A stretch of 64,000 bases of DNA. Origin: AB-137-C09 sp964458185 (lineage in GTDB: Bacteria > Pseudomonadota > Zetaproteobacteria > Mariprofundales > Mariprofundaceae). Below are positions 61,668 through 64,000 of the stretch, one piece after another; the stretch's first letter is position 1; each line of letters starts with the position of its first letter. The stretch covers positions 19,172-83,171 of the forward strand of contig CAYWFG010000005.1 in assembly GCA_964458185.1 (NCBI GenBank), read 5' to 3'. Under the pieces are notes generated by a model, which was given only the letters and a program-made list of their open reading frames with translations, made no database searches and was not told the DNA's origin. A program made the translations under genes and the position numbers.

Positions 61668-61696
61668 GTAGGGGCAAACCTTGTGTTTGCCCCTAC
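61668..61696. terminator. Perfect 12-bp hairpin between convergent grxC and pheT (REP-like)
   Basis: GTAGGGGCAAAC (61668-61679) pairs without mismatch with GTTTGCCCCTAC (61685-61696) around loop CTTGT. It lies at the meeting point of grxC and pheT and may stop transcription both ways, although there is no T-run. From memory, very similar GTAGGGGC...GCCCCTAC hairpins are dispersed repeats in many unrelated bacteria, so it may be a REP sequence. Confidence 0.6.
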
Positions 61697-61703
61697 GGGG
61701 TAA

Positions 61704-64000
61704 TTAACGCAACTTACCCGCTAATTTAGTTTCAACAGCATCAATCACACGTTGGGCAATGGTGTCACATTCATCTTGCGCCAATGTGTGTTTTGTCGTT
61801 TGTAGTGTCATGCGGATGCCCATGCTGATACAATCATCGGTGATACCTTTACCCCTATAAATATCAAACACGCGCACATGGGTTAATATGTTTCCAGCAG
61901 CTTTGCGAGCTTGTGCTAACAAGGCTTCGGCTGAAACCGTGCAATGCAATACAAATACCAAATCACGTTCTACCGATGGGTATTCAGGTGTGGTGACAAA
62001 ACGGGGTGGTTTGGCAGCAGGTAATAAATCGCAATCAATCTCTGCCACGTAGACGGGTGTGGTTAAATCAAACTGTAGTGCAACAGTCTCATCAATTCGC
62101 GCAATATGCCCGATGCAATGGCGACCTGCATGAATATCAGCAATTTGCCCTTCTTGAAGCCCTTGCTGTGGCATCCCTGTTTGGATGCGTGGATTGACGC
62201 CATGGGCAGCACACCAGTATTCTACCGCGCCTTTGGCATCATAAAAATCAGCCATGCGTTGTTTGCCATGCCATTCATCAGTCTCAACTTCACCTGTGAT
62301 TAACCATGCGATTTTATTCCGCTCAATAACCCCTGAATCACTGTTTTCATATACTCGCCCCACTTCAACCAATGAAACACCTTTTTGCTGACGGTTCATA
62401 TTGTGTTGTGCAACGGATAATAAGCCGGGCCAGATGCTGCGACGCATCACGCTCATGGCTGTGGAAATGGGGTTAGACAAACAAATATCCTGATTATCGT
62501 CTGCAATAAAAATACGTTGTTGTGTAGGTGATATAAAAGCATAGCCAATGGTTTGTACAAAACCTTGAGCAATGGCAGCACCCACCCAATCTATGGGTAA
62601 GGGTATGTTGCCCATGGTAATGGTTGGTAATTTACTGGGCAATTGTTCATAACCAATGATACGGGCGTATTCTTCGCTCATATCTTCAGCTATGGTCACA
62701 TCATGTCGCCAGCTTGGAACATCAATATGCAAGGTTTCATCCTTGCGTTCAATGCTAAATCCCATCCGTTGTAAGGTGGTGTCAATGTGTGGTTCAATTG
62801 CCATGCCGAGACGTTGTGCAATCCGTGTCGTCGTTGTCACAATGGACTTAGCTTGACACAACGAAGAAAGATCACCACAGGCAATAACATCACCTGCTTG
62901 ACCACCAAAATATTCAATAATCATGGCAGAGGCTCGCGCCATTGCAGCATCCGTTTGTGCGGCATCAATACCGCGTTCAAAACGCATCGACGCTTCAGAG
63001 ACCATACCATGGGTGCGTCGTGTCAGGCTGATGCAAGCAGGGCGAAAAAAGGCTGATTCCAATACAATATCAGTGCTATTGGGTTGTACGCCTGAAGCCA
63101 TAGACCCCATGATGCCAGCCATTGCCAATATGTTTTTTTCATCGGCAATCAATAAATCACCCGTATGCACATCAATATGACGCTCATCTAAACCATCAAA
63201 GCCTTCACCTTTTGTTGCGCTGCGAATGTACAGCGCACCGTGAATGGTTTTGGCATCAAAGGCGTGCATGGGTTGCCCCATATCCAGCATGATATAATTG
63301 AGGATATCCACCACACCATTAACCGAGCGTTGACCTGCTGCAATCAAACGTTGCTGTAGCCATTGGGGTGCATCGCCAAGGGCAACGCCTGCGATATGCC
63401 GCGCCAGATAATAAGGGCAGTCTTTTTTTGCATGGTGATGAATCACAGGTGTGATTGTTGAGCTTGTTGGGATAATCTTATACTGCTTTGTCGCTTTGAG
63501 CGGCACATTAAAGTCGGCTGCGAGTTCACGCGCCAAGCCTAATACACTCATGCAATCACCACGGTTGGGGGTGATGGATAATTCAATAATCGCTTCTTCT
63601 AATTGAAGAAACTCGCCCATCGTTTGCCCGATAGGTGCATCTGTTGGTAAAATAAGTAGTCCATCGGCATCTTCTGCCAATTTTAATTCGGCTTCAGAGC
63701 AACACATGCCGCAGCTTACTTCACCGCGGACTTTACCTTTTTTGATGGTCATGCCGTTAGGAAGTTTTGCACCAACGGTGGCAACGGGGATGCAATTGCC
63801 CTCTTGCATATTGGTCGCACCGCAAACAATTGCTAAGGGTGCATCAGCACCAATATTGATCGTGAGCAGTTTTAAACGGTCTGCATTGGGGTGGGGGTTT
63901 ATGGTGAGAATTTTGCCCACCAATACTTTACTCAAGCTGGCACGAGGGTATTCAATGGCTTCAACTTCATGCCCTAAACGCACCAATGTTTTGGCTATAT
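61704..64000 (-). CDS. pheT: Phenylalanine-tRNA ligase beta subunit, 5'-truncated by window edge
   Basis: About 764 C-terminal residues are present; the frame is open to position 64000, so only some 20-25 N-terminal residues are missing. Visible parts are the tRNA-binding/EMAP-like domain (GKILTINPHPNADRLKLLTI, IVCGATNMQEG), B3/B4 editing region (ELSITPNRGDCMSVLGLARE), B5 domain and the catalytic-like core (NPISTAMSVMRRSIWPGLL). The C-terminal anticodon-binding FDX-ACB domain (FVTTPEYPSVERDLVFVLH, FDIYRGKGITDDCISMGIRM) ends the protein. It forms an alpha2-beta2 enzyme with PheS, expected just outside the window. Confidence 0.97.
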   Translation of the reverse strand, partial: IAKTLVRLGHEVEAIEYPRASLSKVLVGKILTINPHPNADRLKLLTINIGADAPLAIVCGATNMQEGNCIPVATVGAKLPNGMTIKKGKVRGEVSCGMCCSEAELKLAEDADGLLILPTDAPIGQTMGEFLQLEEAIIELSITPNRGDCMSVLGLARELAADFNVPLKATKQYKIIPTSSTITPVIHHHAKKDCPYYLARHIAGVALGDAPQWLQQRLIAAGQRSVNGVVDILNYIMLDMGQPMHAFDAKTIHGALYIRSATKGEGFDGLDERHIDVHTGDLLIADEKNILAMAGIMGSMASGVQPNSTDIVLESAFFRPACISLTRRTHGMVSEASMRFERGIDAAQTDAAMARASAMIIEYFGGQAGDVIACGDLSSLCQAKSIVTTTTRIAQRLGMAIEPHIDTTLQRMGFSIERKDETLHIDVPSWRHDVTIAEDMSEEYARIIGYEQLPSKLPTITMGNIPLPIDWVGAAIAQGFVQTIGYAFISPTQQRIFIADDNQDICLSNPISTAMSVMRRSIWPGLLSVAQHNMNRQQKGVSLVEVGRVYENSDSGVIERNKIAWLITGEVETDEWHGKQRMADFYDAKGAVEYWCAAHGVNPRIQTGMPQQGLQEGQIADIHAGRHCIGHIARIDETVALQFDLTTPVYVAEIDCDLLPAAKPPRFVTTPEYPSVERDLVFVLHCTVSAEALLAQARKAAGNILTHVRVFDIYRGKGITDDCISMGIRMTLQTTKHTLAQDECDTIAQRVIDAVETKLAGKLR

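Noticed and set aside
1..64000. tRNA or rRNA genes
   Set aside because: No cloverleaf with a TTCRANNC T-loop or rRNA core sequence was noticed in the intergenic regions; a covariance search would be needed to be certain.

Overview
The window is a chromosomal stretch of a Gram-negative proteobacterium of moderate GC content. It carries lipid A genes (lpxD, lpxA, lpxI, lpxB), bamA, skp and rseP, so the cell has an LPS outer membrane. The gene set mixes lineages. MurB lies between MurC and Ddl, LpxI is used for the pyrophosphatase step, and there is a DUF2155-type lipoprotein, all of which look alphaproteobacterial. In contrast, argC, a DUF6776-like gene and a bactofilin form a row, and SspB, an Hda homologue and a rimP-leader-like attenuator are present, all of which look gammaproteobacterial. 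An early-branching group such as Zetaproteobacteria or Magnetococcia would fit; this is inference and not proven here.

Layout. 1-2149: the 3' end of a large polyketide/PUFA-synthase-like gene (KR and DH domains) translationally coupled to a YciO-family gene. 2150-2658: a non-coding stretch with a 145-bp inverted-repeat element, a possible IS200/IS605-type hairpin and the mraZ promoter with three MraZ boxes. 2659-20329: a complete division and cell wall (dcw) cluster, mraZ-rsmH-ftsL-ftsI-murE-murF-mraY-murD-ftsW-murG-murC-murB-ddl-ftsQ-ftsA-ftsZ, nearly all with overlapping stop and start codons. 20346-24099: pabC, mltG, a DUF2155-like lipoprotein, an unknown membrane protein and a FieF-type metal efflux pump.

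24100-30752 is an accessory island. It holds the C-terminal remnant of a REP-associated (RAYT-type) transposase, a type III restriction-modification pair (mod, res), a small zinc-ribbon protein, a ParD/RelE-like toxin-antitoxin pair and a cluster of MITE-like inverted repeats that ends 23 bp before rpsB. Two imperfect copies of a REP-like sequence flank the restriction-modification module.

30753-45210: rpsB-tsf-pyrH-frr-uppS-cdsA-dxr-rseP-bamA-skp-lpxD-fabZ-lpxA-lpxI-lpxB, which covers translation factors, UMP kinase, isoprenoid and phospholipid precursors, outer-membrane assembly and lipid A. 45285-51951: argC, a DUF6776-like coiled-coil protein, a bactofilin, a gamma-carbonic anhydrase gene with a nonsense codon, a DAHP synthase, sspB, a periplasmic unknown, a PgsA-like enzyme and an Hda-like gene whose start codon lies inside a copy of the MITE arm. 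51973-55310 (minus strand): thiO, a methyltransferase, mutM and a c-type cytochrome. 55405-61331: a probable rimP-leader attenuator, then rimP-nusA-ylxR-infB, where IF2 carries a hexapeptide tandem repeat. 61392-64000: grxC facing a 5'-truncated pheT across a perfect 12-bp hairpin.

No rRNA, tRNA or CRISPR array was recognised. The most interesting material is the repeat biology: REP-like flanks around the restriction-modification island, and a MITE family that has reshaped the 5' regions of rpsB and hda. Next is the single-codon nonsense lesion in the otherwise intact gamma-carbonic anhydrase gene.
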